Assembly: GCA_050251035.1 (NCBI GenBank)
Contig: JBFWNN010000002.1
Location: forward strand, 1 to 64,000
Source: Taklimakanibacter sp050251035
GTDB lineage: Bacteria; Pseudomonadota; Alphaproteobacteria; Rhizobiales; Aestuariivirgaceae
Length of the DNA: 64,000 bases
Reading direction: 5' to 3'
Below the pieces are notes generated by a model. The model saw only the letters and a list, made by a program, of their open reading frames with translations. It made no database searches and had not been told where the DNA came from. The position numbers were made by a program, and so were the translations under genes. Shown in pieces: positions 45,247 through 54,408 of the stretch; within the stretch, counting starts at the first letter, position 1; each line of letters starts with the position of its first letter.

Positions 45247-46557
45247 CTACGGCTTTTGATAACCCAGCGACTTCATCAGGCTGTTCAGGCTCGCATCGGC
45301 CGCCGCCATCGCATCGGCGGACGACGTCTTGCCGGTCCAGGCCGCGAACAGCTCGTCATAGATGATCCTCTGCATCTCGACATATTCGGCGAAGTCCGAG
45401 GTCAGCGGCACCACGGTCTCGACCTCCTTCACCGGCGCCAGGAACGGATAGCGCGCCAGCCATTTCTGGTCGTCATAGACGAATTTGCGATAGGCGCCGG
45501 GCGCGCCGTTCTCGAGCATGAGGTTCTGGCCTTCGTCGCTGGTGAGAAAGGCGATGAACTCATACGCCGCGACCGGCTGCTTGGCCTTGGCGCTGATCGC
45601 GGCCTGGAAGCCGCCCAGATAATCGTGCCGCGGCCCCTCCAAGGCCTGGCGCGGCGGCAGCGCATATTTCACTTTGCCGGCGACCTTGCTCGCCTGCGGA
45701 TTCTCGACGTCGGAGAAGGTCATGTACCAATTGATGAACATGGCGCCATTGCCTTGCATGAAGGCGTTGGTGGCTTCGGCATAGCCCATCTCATTGGCGC
45801 CGGGCGCCACGAAAGGCTTGATCTCGAGCCAGAGATCCAGAGCCTTGCCGCCAATGCCGCCCTGAAGCAGCATCGACTTGAAAGACTTGTCCCAGACGAA
45901 CTGGTTCGATTCGGGCGGCATCGGCAGGCTGGCGAGACGGACCGTCCATTCCGAATAGCCGGCATCCTGCTCGCCCGGCATGGTCACGACACCATAGACG
46001 CCGTTCGCCGGCTGATTGAGCTTTTCCGCATAGGCCTTGAACTCGGCCCAGGTCTTGGGCGCCTCCGTCAAACCCGCCGCCGCGAACAGGTCGGCGCGAT
46101 AGGCCATCACCTCGATGAAGAAATCGATGGGCGCCGCGAGATATTGCCCCGCGTGACGATCATAGGCATCGACGATGCCGGGCAGGAAGCCGCTCCAGTC
46201 GACCTTCTGCTGCGCCTTCGCCTCCAGCGGATCGAATGGCTGGACCCATTTGTTCTTCACGAACAGCGGCAGCCAGATGCAGTCCAGGATCAGAATGTCA
46301 TATTCATCGGAGCCGGACGTGCCGAGCAGCACCTCCTTATTGTAGGCCTCCGAATATGGATATTGGTCGATCGTGACGGCGATGCCGGTGCGCTCGGTGA
46401 AAACGGCGGCCGCCGCCTTCATCGCATTCGAATAGGGCTCGCCGGTCGCAATGACGCGGATCTCGGTCTGAGCGAAGGACGGCTTTGCCAGCCCCGTCAG
46501 CATGGTGGCGCCCAGCAGAAGGGAAGCCCGGCGGCGAGTCAGAGGCGCGAAAGTCAT
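45247..46557 (-). CDS. ABC sugar importer, periplasmic solute-binding protein
   Basis: A 436-residue family 1 binding protein. The signal region is LTRRRASLLLGATMLTG with cleavage near SFAQ. The mature sequence has the fold landmarks YDILILDCIWLP and DYLGGFQAAIS. It is divergent from a DeoR gene and two permease genes, which together make an importer without its own ATPase. The substrate is probably a sugar or polyol. Confidence 0.9.
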   Translation of the reverse strand: MTFAPLTRRRASLLLGATMLTGLAKPSFAQTEIRVIATGEPYSNAMKAAAAVFTERTGIAVTIDQYPYSEAYNKEVLLGTSGSDEYDILILDCIWLPLFVKNKWVQPFDPLEAKAQQKVDWSGFLPGIVDAYDRHAGQYLAAPIDFFIEVMAYRADLFAAAGLTEAPKTWAEFKAYAEKLNQPANGVYGVVTMPGEQDAGYSEWTVRLASLPMPPESNQFVWDKSFKSMLLQGGIGGKALDLWLEIKPFVAPGANEMGYAEATNAFMQGNGAMFINWYMTFSDVENPQASKVAGKVKYALPPRQALEGPRHDYLGGFQAAISAKAKQPVAAYEFIAFLTSDEGQNLMLENGAPGAYRKFVYDDQKWLARYPFLAPVKEVETVVPLTSDFAEYVEMQRIIYDELFAAWTGKTSSADAMAAADASLNSLMKSLGYQKP

Positions 46558-46599
46558 GTTTCCTCTCCCTGTCTTGTCATTATGGCCCCATGCAACAGC

Positions 46600-46611
46600 A
46601 AATGATCATTT
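46600..46611. promoter_or_regulatory. 12-bp palindrome in the divergent SBP/DeoR region
   Basis: AAATGATCATTT is a perfect palindrome in the 110-base gap between the divergent binding-protein and DeoR genes. Direct GATTG copies follow it about 26-45 bases further on. Binding by the DeoR protein is inferred from position. Confidence 0.4.
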
Positions 46612-46667
46612 ATGTCAATATTAGTGATTGATAGCGATTGTTTTCTGGAAATATGTGATCTATTTTC

Positions 46668-47474
46668 ATGCATATGCAGCCCGCCTCTCGCAATCCTGCC
46701 CGCCGCCGTTCCGAAATCCGCCGCCTGCTGCTGACCCGGGAGACCATGTCGGTCGAGGACCTCTCTCAGGCGCTGTCGGCGTCGCCGGCGACCATCCGGC
46801 GCGACCTCGCCGCGCTCGAACGATCGGAGGGCATTCAGCGCACCCATGGCGGCGCCGTGGTTCCAGGCGTCCGGCCGGCGGAGCAGGATTTCGCCTTCCG
46901 CGAAGGCCAGGACGTCGCCGAAAAGCGCGCCATCGCCCAAGCGGCGGTCGCGCTCATCGCGCCCGGCAGCACGGTGTTCATGAATGACGGCTCGACCATC
47001 ATGGCCGTCGCCAAAGCCATTGTCGCGAGCGGCCTCGACGTGTTCGTCGCGACACCCGCCGTCAATGTGGCGACCAAGCTCGCCGAAAATCCCCGGGCGA
47101 CCGTCTGCTTGCTCGGCGGTTTCGTGCGGCACACATCGCTCGCCACCACCGGCCCCTTCACCGAGACCATGGCGGCGCAGATCAATGCCGATATGGCGTT
47201 CATCTCGTCCGACGGCCTCAGCGCCGAAAGCGGCCTCACCTTCACCCATGCCGCGGATGCGGCGCTCGCCAAATGCATGGTGGCGCATTCGGCGCGCGTC
47301 ATCGCCGTCACGGTCACGCCGAAGATCGGCCGCAACGAACGCATCACCGCGGTGCCTGCCAGTGATGTCGATGAAGTCCTCACCGGCTGCGCGGACGATG
47401 CGAAGCTCGATTCCCTGAAGGCTGCCGGCCTCGCTATCAGACGCGTAAGCGTGCCGCCCGGTTCCGCGGCGTGA
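46668..47474 (+). CDS. DeoR-family transcriptional regulator
   Basis: A 268-residue regulator. The DNA-binding motif is VEDLSQALSASPATIRRDLAALE followed by the HGGAVV stretch; the sensor domain includes NDGSTIMAVAKA and VCLLGGFVR. It starts at ATG 46668 or two codons later. Its TGA overlaps the GTG of the first permease, so it is co-transcribed with the importer it presumably controls. Confidence 0.92.
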   Translation: MHMQPASRNPARRRSEIRRLLLTRETMSVEDLSQALSASPATIRRDLAALERSEGIQRTHGGAVVPGVRPAEQDFAFREGQDVAEKRAIAQAAVALIAPGSTVFMNDGSTIMAVAKAIVASGLDVFVATPAVNVATKLAENPRATVCLLGGFVRHTSLATTGPFTETMAAQINADMAFISSDGLSAESGLTFTHAADAALAKCMVAHSARVIAVTVTPKIGRNERITAVPASDVDEVLTGCADDAKLDSLKAAGLAIRRVSVPPGSAA

Positions 47475-48343
47475 GCGTTCGCACCCGGGACAGTCGCATC
47501 GCCATGGCCTTCGTCGGGCCGGGCTTCCTCTATATCCTGCTGATCGTCATCTATCCCCTGGGCTTCTCTTTGTGGGCGAGCTTCACCAATATGCGGCTCA
47601 CCAGCCCGGTTGCGAGCTTTGTCGGCTTCGATACCTACGCCCAAGCGCTCGGCAACCAGATCTTCCGCGAATCGCTCATCGTCACCGGGCTGTTCCTGGT
47701 CACGGTGGTCGTCCTCGAATTCATCCTCGGCTTCGCTCTGGCCTTTTCCTTCAGCCGGATGCGCGGCACCCATCCGGTCATGCGCGCCCTGCTGCTCCTG
47801 CCGGTCATGGCGACGCCGGTCAGCGTGGGGCTGATCTGGAAGCTGATGTTGAACAGCGATTTCGGGATCATCACCAGCTGGGGCGAGCTTATGGGCCTCG
47901 GGCGCGTCCTCTGGCTCTCCGATCCCGTCCTGGCCTTCATCTCCATTGTCATCATGGACGTCTGGCAGTGGACGCCCTTCATGTTCCTCATCCTCCTGGC
48001 CGGACTAGAAGGGTTGCCGCGCGAGCCGCTCGAATCGGCCGCCGTCGATGGCGCATCGCCGCTGCAGAGCCTCGTCCATGTGACGCTGCCGCTCATGAAG
48101 CGCATCATCGTGATCGCCGTCGTCTTCCGCCTGATGTTCGCCATCGCGACGTTCGACACGGTCTATGTGCTGACCAAGGGTGGGCCGGCCCGGGCGACCG
48201 ACCTCGTCACGCTGTTCATCCAGCGCGAGGGCTTCGTCAATCTCAACATCGCCTTCGCCTCCGCCGTCTCCTTCCTGGTCCTCATCGCCGTGCTCATCGC
48301 CACCACCCTTCTGTTCAAGCGCGAGCTCAGCGATGCAAAGTAG
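47471..48343 (+). CDS. ABC sugar importer permease (MalF/UgpA type)
   Basis: A 290-residue permease with six membrane spans and the coupling loop ESAAVDGASPLQSLVHVTLP. GTG at 47471 overlaps the DeoR stop. The C-terminus overlaps the next permease by 11 bases. It works with the divergent binding protein at 45247. Confidence 0.92.
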   Translation: MSVRTRDSRIAMAFVGPGFLYILLIVIYPLGFSLWASFTNMRLTSPVASFVGFDTYAQALGNQIFRESLIVTGLFLVTVVVLEFILGFALAFSFSRMRGTHPVMRALLLLPVMATPVSVGLIWKLMLNSDFGIITSWGELMGLGRVLWLSDPVLAFISIVIMDVWQWTPFMFLILLAGLEGLPREPLESAAVDGASPLQSLVHVTLPLMKRIIVIAVVFRLMFAIATFDTVYVLTKGGPARATDLVTLFIQREGFVNLNIAFASAVSFLVLIAVLIATTLLFKRELSDAK

Positions 48344-49166
48344 AGCCCGCTCACGGCTGTCCGAGCTCTTGCATGCGATGGCGAACGGCCTCATCGTCTG
48401 CCTCTTCCTGTTCCCGCTCGCCTGGATGGGGCTCGGCGCCTTCAAGACCGACGCCGATCTCCTGTCGCCGTCGCCCGTCTGGCTGTTCGCGCCGACGCTC
48501 GATCACTGGCGCTTCATCTTCGCCAACTGGGCGGTCGGGCAGCATCTCCTCAACAGCATCATCATCAGCGTGGCGACGACGATCGTTACTCTGGCGCTGG
48601 GCTTCCCGGCGGCCTACGGCCTGTCGCGCTTCCCGCTCTGGCGCAAGGATGCCGTGCTCTTCGACATATTGAGCCTCAAGATGATCCCGCCCATCGCGGC
48701 GGCGGTCCCGCTCTTCCTGTTCGCCAGGCAGACAGGCATCTACAACACCTATCTGGTGCTCGTGCTCTTCAACACCGCTTTCCAGCTGCCCTTCACCATC
48801 CTCGTCCTCAAGTCGTTCATCGACGAGATCCCGCGTGAGATCGACGAGGCGGCCACGATCGACGGCTGTTCGCCCTTCGGCGCGATGTGGCGGGCGATCC
48901 TGCCGCTCGCTTTGCCCGGCGTCATCTGCTGCGCGCTGTTCGTCTTCATCTTCACCTGGAACGAGTTCCTGCTCGCCAATGTCATGGTGGCGGGTGATCT
49001 GCGCCCGCTGCCGCCGATCGTCGGCCTGGCCCTCACCCATCGCGGCATTCTCTGGGGTCCGGCCCTGGCGCTGGGGCTGGTCGTGCTGCTGCCGGTCCTG
49101 GCTCTCTCCTTCTCGCTGTCGCGCTACATGGCGCGCGGCCTCACTTTCGGGGCGGTCAAGGGATGA
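48333..49166 (+). CDS. ABC sugar importer permease (MalG/UgpE type)
   Basis: A 277-residue permease starting at MQSRARSRLSELLH inside the end of the partner gene. It has the coupling loop DEAATIDGCSPFGAMWRAILP and the family C-terminus YMARGLTFGAVKG. Its stop overlaps the following kinase start. No ATPase gene lies in this operon. Confidence 0.92.
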   Translation: MQSRARSRLSELLHAMANGLIVCLFLFPLAWMGLGAFKTDADLLSPSPVWLFAPTLDHWRFIFANWAVGQHLLNSIIISVATTIVTLALGFPAAYGLSRFPLWRKDAVLFDILSLKMIPPIAAAVPLFLFARQTGIYNTYLVLVLFNTAFQLPFTILVLKSFIDEIPREIDEAATIDGCSPFGAMWRAILPLALPGVICCALFVFIFTWNEFLLANVMVAGDLRPLPPIVGLALTHRGILWGPALALGLVVLLPVLALSFSLSRYMARGLTFGAVKG

Positions 49167-49984
49167 CGGACCTGTCCCGCATCGCAGCGCTGCCCTTCTG
49201 GAAAGGCCGGCCGGCGCTCACCCCGATCGATCGCGGGCGGACCAACCGCAACTATCTGGCGGAAGATGCGGGCGATCGCTATTTCGTGCGCAGCGGAGAG
49301 GACATCCCGCATCTCGGCATCTCGCGCCCGGCCGAGCGGCGCGCGGCAGAGCTTGCCGCCGCAGCGGGCCTCGCGCCCGAGATCCGCCATGCAAGCAACG
49401 GCGTCCTGATCACCGATTTCATCGGCGGTGCCACGCTCGATCAGGCCGCGGCATCGGCATCCGCAATGCTCGCCCGGATCGCCCGCCATCTCCAGGCGCT
49501 GCATCGCATTCCCGCCGCGGACGGCCTGCCGTCATTCTGCCCGGTGACGATCTCGCTCTTCTACCTCGCCCATCTCGACGATGACTCCTTGCCGCTGGCG
49601 CGCGCCAGGCTGCATCGCTGCCTCGAGGGCCTGCCGCGCGCCCGTGGGCGTTGCCTCGTCCATGGCGACCTCATCCCCGAGAACTTCATCCTGACGCCCG
49701 AGGGCGGGCTGCAACTCATCGACTGGGAATATGCCGGCAATGGCGAGCCCGAGATCGATATCGCGCTCGTCGCCAGCAATTTCGATCTCGACGGCGACGG
49801 GCTCGTGGATTTTCTGTCGGCCTACGGCCCTGTCGATCAGGCGGCGGTCGGCCGGTTCACGATCGCCGCCGCGATCCGCGAGGCCTTGTGGTGCCAGGTG
49901 CAGTTGCGGCATGGCGAAGCGAGCGCCGACCTGCCGGACTATGCGCGCAAATGCGCCGCCAGGGTCAGGCGGATGGTCGAATGA
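49163..49984 (+). CDS. APH/choline-kinase-like phosphotransferase
   Basis: A 273-residue kinase of the aminoglycoside phosphotransferase/choline kinase superfamily. The catalytic loop is LVHGDLIPENFIL and the metal-binding motif is LIDWEYAG, both intact; the N-lobe is short, with FVRSGEDIP as the probable nucleotide lysine-replacing strand. Encoded in a sugar-importer operon next to glycerol-phosphate-like dehydrogenase genes, it probably phosphorylates the imported small alcohol rather than an antibiotic. Coupled to both neighbours by overlaps. Confidence 0.85.
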   Translation: MTDLSRIAALPFWKGRPALTPIDRGRTNRNYLAEDAGDRYFVRSGEDIPHLGISRPAERRAAELAAAAGLAPEIRHASNGVLITDFIGGATLDQAAASASAMLARIARHLQALHRIPAADGLPSFCPVTISLFYLAHLDDDSLPLARARLHRCLEGLPRARGRCLVHGDLIPENFILTPEGGLQLIDWEYAGNGEPEIDIALVASNFDLDGDGLVDFLSAYGPVDQAAVGRFTIAAAIREALWCQVQLRHGEASADLPDYARKCAARVRRMVE

Positions 49985-51372
49985 GCGAGCGTTACGACAT
50001 CGCCATCATCGGTGCCGGGGTCGTCGGCGCGGCCATCGCCTTCGAGCTTTCCCGCTACCAGCTCGATGTCGTGCTGCTCGAAGCGCGGCCTGATCCCGGC
50101 GATGAGGCGAGCAAGGGCAATTCGGCGCTGATGTGCACGGGCGCGGACACTCCCGCCAATACGCTCGAGCGCCAGCTCGTGCGTCGCGGCTATGAGCGCT
50201 ATAGGCGCGAGGCACCGTTACTGGGACTGCCCATCCGCAAAGTCGGCAGCATCGTTCTGGCCTGGGACGGCGAGCAGACGGCGACCCTCGAAAAGGAGCT
50301 GGCCGGCGCGACAAGCGATGGTTTCACCTCGGTCGAGATGCTGGATGCGCGTGACATCTATCGCCGCTGGCCGAATTTCGGACGCGGCATCGTCTCGGGT
50401 CTGTGGCTGCCCGACGAGGCGATCGTCGATCCCTTCTCGACTCCCTATGCCTATGTGCGTTACGCCGTGGCGAACGGCGTCGACTTCCGCCCGGGCTCGC
50501 CCGTCACCCGCGCCGAGCGCAAAGGCCGGCGCTGGCTGCTCGGCGCTCCGCAGGGGCAGATCGAGTGCCGGCTGGTGATCAACGCCGGCGGCATCCGAGC
50601 GGATCATGTCGATAAACTTGCCGGCTTCCATGATTTCACCGTCAAGCCGCGGCGCGGGCAATATATCGTGCTCGACAAGTCGGCGCGGGCGATCCACGAC
50701 GTCATCGCCATGCCGGCGCCGACACCTGAGACGCGCGGCATCCTCATCAGCCCGACCATCTTCGGCAATGTCCTGGTCGGCCCGACGGCGGAAGATGTCG
50801 ACGACGCCGACGACCGATCGGTCACGGAAACGGGATTGGCCGAGCTGCGCCGCGCCATGGAGAAGATGGTGCCGGCTTTGGCGTTCGAACCGGTCACGAC
50901 GGTGTTCGCCGGCATGCGGCCGGCGACCGACAAGAGCTCCTATCAAATCATCGCGCGCGCCGAAGTCGAATGGATCACGGTCGCCGGCATCCGGTCGACC
51001 GGGTTGTCGGCGGCGCTCGGCATAGCCGAACATGTCGCCGGCCTCATCCTTCCGACCATGATGCGCGCCGAGGCGAAGACGTCGCTGCAACCGATATCCG
51101 TTCCCGATCTTTCCGAGACGTCGCAGAGGCCGTGGCAGGACAAGGCGCTGGTCGCCGAGACGCCGGCCTATGGCGAGATCGTCTGCCATTGCGAAAGGAT
51201 CAGCCTGGGCGAGATCAAGGCGGCGCTCGCCGCGCCGGTGCCGCCCCGTACGCTCAAATGCCTGAAGCGCCGGACACGGGTGATGTTCGGCCGCTGCCAG
51301 GGCTTCTATTGCGGCGCCAGGGTGCAGAACCTGTTTGCGGCGACGCAGGAACCGCCGTCTTCCCATGGCTAG
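49981..51372 (+). CDS. FAD-dependent dehydrogenase with C-terminal BFD-type [2Fe-2S] domain (GlpA-like)
   Basis: A 463-residue flavoprotein. Residues about 1-370 are a DAO/glycerol-3-phosphate dehydrogenase domain (YDIAIIGAGVVGAAIAFELS; IRSTGLSAALGIAEH). Residues about 395-455 form a bacterioferritin-associated-ferredoxin-like domain with cysteines in CHCERIS, near CLKRR and in CQGFYCG. This is the GlpA or opine-oxidase subunit arrangement. The ATG overlaps the kinase stop, and the next flavoprotein gene starts before it ends. Likely oxidises the phosphorylated product or a related amine/alcohol. Confidence 0.88.
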   Translation: MSERYDIAIIGAGVVGAAIAFELSRYQLDVVLLEARPDPGDEASKGNSALMCTGADTPANTLERQLVRRGYERYRREAPLLGLPIRKVGSIVLAWDGEQTATLEKELAGATSDGFTSVEMLDARDIYRRWPNFGRGIVSGLWLPDEAIVDPFSTPYAYVRYAVANGVDFRPGSPVTRAERKGRRWLLGAPQGQIECRLVINAGGIRADHVDKLAGFHDFTVKPRRGQYIVLDKSARAIHDVIAMPAPTPETRGILISPTIFGNVLVGPTAEDVDDADDRSVTETGLAELRRAMEKMVPALAFEPVTTVFAGMRPATDKSSYQIIARAEVEWITVAGIRSTGLSAALGIAEHVAGLILPTMMRAEAKTSLQPISVPDLSETSQRPWQDKALVAETPAYGEIVCHCERISLGEIKAALAAPVPPRTLKCLKRRTRVMFGRCQGFYCGARVQNLFAATQEPPSSHG

Positions 51373-52669
51373 CGCGCCTGATCTGGTCATCGTCGGTGCC
51401 GGGCCGGCCGGACTTGCCGCGGCGCGCGCCGCGGCCCTTCAGGGCATCCGGGACATTCTCGTCATCGATCGCGACGATGCGCCGGGCGGGTTGCCGCGCT
51501 TCTGCGCTCATCCGGGCTTCGGCCTCGACTATGCGGGCTGGCCCTATAGCGGGCCGGGTTTCGTGCGCCGGCTGCTGCGCGATCTCGCCGGCACCGGCGT
51601 TGCGATCGAATGCGCGACGACGCTGATCTCGGTGCGCGCGGGACCGGAGATCGAGATCGTCGGACCGCGGCTCGGCAACTGCATTCTCAAACCCAAGGCT
51701 CTCGTGCTGGCGACGGGAATTCGCGAAGCGAGCCGCGGCAATCGGATGATCCCCGGCGCGCGCCCCGAACACGGCATCCTCACCACCGGCCAATTGCAGC
51801 AATTGGTGGCGCGGAAGGTCCCGCTGCCCGATCATGTCAGAAACCTGGCCGTCATCGGCACCGAGCATGTCGCGTTCTCCGCCCTGCTCACGGCGCGCCA
51901 TGCCGGCTTGCGGGTCGGCCATCTCATCGGCGAGACGGCGGATATCCGCTCCTTCGCGCAGATGCGATGGATGGCGCGGCTCTTCGGCGCACAAATCACC
52001 CTTGGCGCCAAGGTGAAGGAGATCGTCGCCCGCCACGACCGCGTGACGACGGTCAGATGCGAGACACCGGCAGGCCCGCTCGATGTGGCCTGTGACGGCG
52101 TCGTCTTCACTGCCGGCTGGATGCCGGAAATCGCGGCGCTCGCGGGCTCCGGCATCGCCATCGATCCCCGGGCGCGAGGCCCGGTGATCGATCAGGCGAT
52201 GCGGACGAGTCTTCCCGGCATTTTCGCCGCGGGCAACATGCTGCGCCCGGTCGAGGCGAGCGGATGGGCGGCGAATGAAGGGCTCAGGGCAGGATACATG
52301 GCGGCGCGCTTCATCCAGGGACGGCTCGGAGCGCGGCAGGGCGCGGTCCCCCTCCTCGCCGGCGACGGCATCGACTATGTCGTGCCCCAGAGATGGGACC
52401 CGGAACTCGCGACAGACCACGGGAGGCCCGCTTTGAAGCCCAGCATCAGGGTCAGCCGCGACATCGGCCAGGGCCGATTGTGTCTGATCGAGGACGACAC
52501 GGCGATCTGGGAAGGTCCGGTCGGACGATACCGGCCGCATCGGCGCGTCGCGCTCGATCTCGAAGCCATCGGGAGTAAGGGAACCTTGGGCCAAGAAGCT
52601 GCCCTCACCCTGAGGTGCGAGCGAAGTGAGCCTCGAAGGGTGTGCTTCAGCTTTCTCACTCTATCCTGA
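51365..52669 (+). CDS. NAD(P)/FAD-dependent oxidoreductase (HcnB/OoxA-like subunit)
   Basis: A 434-residue pyridine-nucleotide-disulfide-type flavoprotein. The FAD motif is LVIVGAGPAGLAAARAA at residues 7-23, the ATGIREA stretch marks the NAD(P) region, and GIFAAGNMLRP is the second FAD contact. It is normally the partner of a DAO-type subunit in opine, proline or amine dehydrogenases, as here. The last 30 or so residues are read from a dispersed intergenic repeat (52588-52712), so the original C-terminus may have been shorter. Confidence 0.87.
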   Translation: MASAPDLVIVGAGPAGLAAARAAALQGIRDILVIDRDDAPGGLPRFCAHPGFGLDYAGWPYSGPGFVRRLLRDLAGTGVAIECATTLISVRAGPEIEIVGPRLGNCILKPKALVLATGIREASRGNRMIPGARPEHGILTTGQLQQLVARKVPLPDHVRNLAVIGTEHVAFSALLTARHAGLRVGHLIGETADIRSFAQMRWMARLFGAQITLGAKVKEIVARHDRVTTVRCETPAGPLDVACDGVVFTAGWMPEIAALAGSGIAIDPRARGPVIDQAMRTSLPGIFAAGNMLRPVEASGWAANEGLRAGYMAARFIQGRLGARQGAVPLLAGDGIDYVVPQRWDPELATDHGRPALKPSIRVSRDIGQGRLCLIEDDTAIWEGPVGRYRPHRRVALDLEAIGSKGTLGQEAALTLRCERSEPRRVCFSFLTLS

Positions 52670-52712
52670 AGGACACTTCGAGGGCCGCTGCGCGGCCAAC
52701 TCAGCGTGAAGG
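52588..52712. repeat. dispersed palindromic repeat overlapping the end of a gene
   Basis: The stretch CCCTCACCCTGAGGTGCGAG..GAGCCTCGAAGGGTG is followed by a second unit, TATCCTGAAGGACACTTCGAGG...CAACTCAGCGTGAAGGATG. This pattern (TGAGG..CTCGAAGG) is a common intergenic repeat in Rhizobiales. Here the first half is translated as the tail of the FAD protein. Confidence 0.65.
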
Positions 52713-52735
52713 ATGTCGAGAGCTGTCCTCCAGAC

Positions 52736-54337
52736 TTAGGCGTCTTTAAGAATCAGGCTGGCCCCCTTCTCGCCCACCATGATCGCGGGTGCATTGGTGT
52801 TGCCGGAGGTGATGGTCGGGAAGATCGAGGCATCGATCACCCGCAAGCCCTCGATGCCATGCACGCGCAGCCGCGGATCGACGACCGACGATGACGGATC
52901 AGGCCCCATCCGGCAGGAGCCGACGGGATGGAAGACCGAATAGGCGCGCTCGGCTATGTCGCGCGCGAAGTCCGCATCCGTTTCGACTGCCTTGCCGGGT
53001 TTGAGCTCCATCTCGATCACGGAGGCGAAGCTCGGCGCGTCGCCAAGCCTGCGCAGGAAACGCGCCGCCTCGACCATGGTCGCCACGTCTTCCGCTTCCG
53101 AAAGATAGTTGGGATGAATGGCGGGATGGGTCCGCCAGTCGGACGATCTGATTTCCAGGTGGCCGGCGCTCTTCGGCTTGCAGGGCGAGATGCTGGTGCA
53201 GAAGCCGGAGAACGGATCGGGCGACATCAGGGGGCGCGTCTTGGGCGGTGCCCTCTCATAGGTCAGGGGCGAGAAATAGAGCTGGATATCGGGCGCGCCG
53301 CGGGACGGATGCGAGCGGTAATAGCCGCCGCCCTGATTGAGGCTCATGGACAAGGGGCCGGTGCGCGTCATCATATATTGCAAGCCCACACGCAGCTTCC
53401 CGTGCCAAGGCCGCAAGATGTCGTTCAGGCTCGGCGCACGGCTCCTATAGGTGAAGTCGTAGCAGAGATGGTCCTGCAGGTTGCGCCCGACGGCCGCATT
53501 CGCACGGACCACGCCGATGCCGTGACGCTTGAGCAGCGGCGCCGGGCCGATCCCTGAGAGCTGCAGGAGCTGCGGCGAGCCAATGGCGCCGGCGCTCAGG
53601 ATCACCTCGCGCCGCGCCAGCACGACATACGTTTCCCCGCCCTGCTGATAAGCGGCGCCCACGGCTTTCCGGCCATCGAAAATGATCCGCGCCACATGGG
53701 TGTCCGTCATGACTTGGAGATTGGCGCGCGGCTTGCGCAGATAGGCGGAAGCGGCAGATTCGCGAAAGCCCGCACGCGTGGTGATCTGATAGAGCCCCAC
53801 CCCTTCGATTGTCTTGCCGTTGAGATCGGGATTGAACGCGAGGCCCGCTTCTTGTGCCGCCGCGATGAACAGCCGGCTCAAGGGATGCGCATGGCGGTCG
53901 ATGGTGGTGATGTGGAGCGGACCGCCGCTGCCGTGAAGCTCGCTCGCGCCCAGCTCATGATCCTCGAGCCGGCGATAGGCCGCGAGCACGTCGCGCCAGC
54001 CCCAACCCTTGTTGCCCATCGCCTCCCATTCGGCGAAGTCGGACTCCTGGCCGCGCGAATAGACCATGGCGTTGATCGAGCTCGACCCGCCCAGCACCTT
54101 GCCGCGCGGCCAATAGCTGATGCGCCCGGCAAAGCCCGAGACCGGCTCCGTCTCATACATCCAATTGACACGCGGCTCGTAGAAAGTCCGGCCATAGCCA
54201 ATGGGCATCCTGATCCAGACATTGCGGTCCGAAGGGCCGGCCTCGAGCAGCAGCACGCGGTGGCGGCCCGATTCGCTCAACCGCCCTGCCACGGCGCAGC
54301 CGGCGGAGCCCGCGCCCACGATGATGTAGTCCCACAT
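52736..54337 (-). CDS. GMC-family FAD-dependent oxidoreductase
   Basis: A 533-residue paralogue of the 42.5 kb enzyme. The FAD start is MWDYIIVGAGSAGCAVAGRL, the first signature is PRGKVLGGSSSINAMVYSRG and the second is SAGAIGSPQLLQLSGIGP. Catalytic residues lie in FHPVGSCRMG and SGNTNAPAIMVGE. ATG at 54337 puts the FAD motif at residue 2, which is normal; a TTG at 54367 is possible. It is divergent from the mandelate-racemase-type gene, and the two may act on one pathway. Confidence 0.9.
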   Translation of the reverse strand: MWDYIIVGAGSAGCAVAGRLSESGRHRVLLLEAGPSDRNVWIRMPIGYGRTFYEPRVNWMYETEPVSGFAGRISYWPRGKVLGGSSSINAMVYSRGQESDFAEWEAMGNKGWGWRDVLAAYRRLEDHELGASELHGSGGPLHITTIDRHAHPLSRLFIAAAQEAGLAFNPDLNGKTIEGVGLYQITTRAGFRESAASAYLRKPRANLQVMTDTHVARIIFDGRKAVGAAYQQGGETYVVLARREVILSAGAIGSPQLLQLSGIGPAPLLKRHGIGVVRANAAVGRNLQDHLCYDFTYRSRAPSLNDILRPWHGKLRVGLQYMMTRTGPLSMSLNQGGGYYRSHPSRGAPDIQLYFSPLTYERAPPKTRPLMSPDPFSGFCTSISPCKPKSAGHLEIRSSDWRTHPAIHPNYLSEAEDVATMVEAARFLRRLGDAPSFASVIEMELKPGKAVETDADFARDIAERAYSVFHPVGSCRMGPDPSSSVVDPRLRVHGIEGLRVIDASIFPTITSGNTNAPAIMVGEKGASLILKDA

Positions 54338-54408
54338 GCCGATGATGGAAAAAAGTTCCGAGAACAAGGAGCCTATGTCAAAATAAGGCTCAGGGGAAGA
54401 CCACCACC

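Noticed and set aside
49163..49984. Aminoglycoside resistance gene
   Set aside because: It belongs to the same superfamily but is embedded by overlaps in a sugar-uptake operon, so a metabolic kinase role is more likely.
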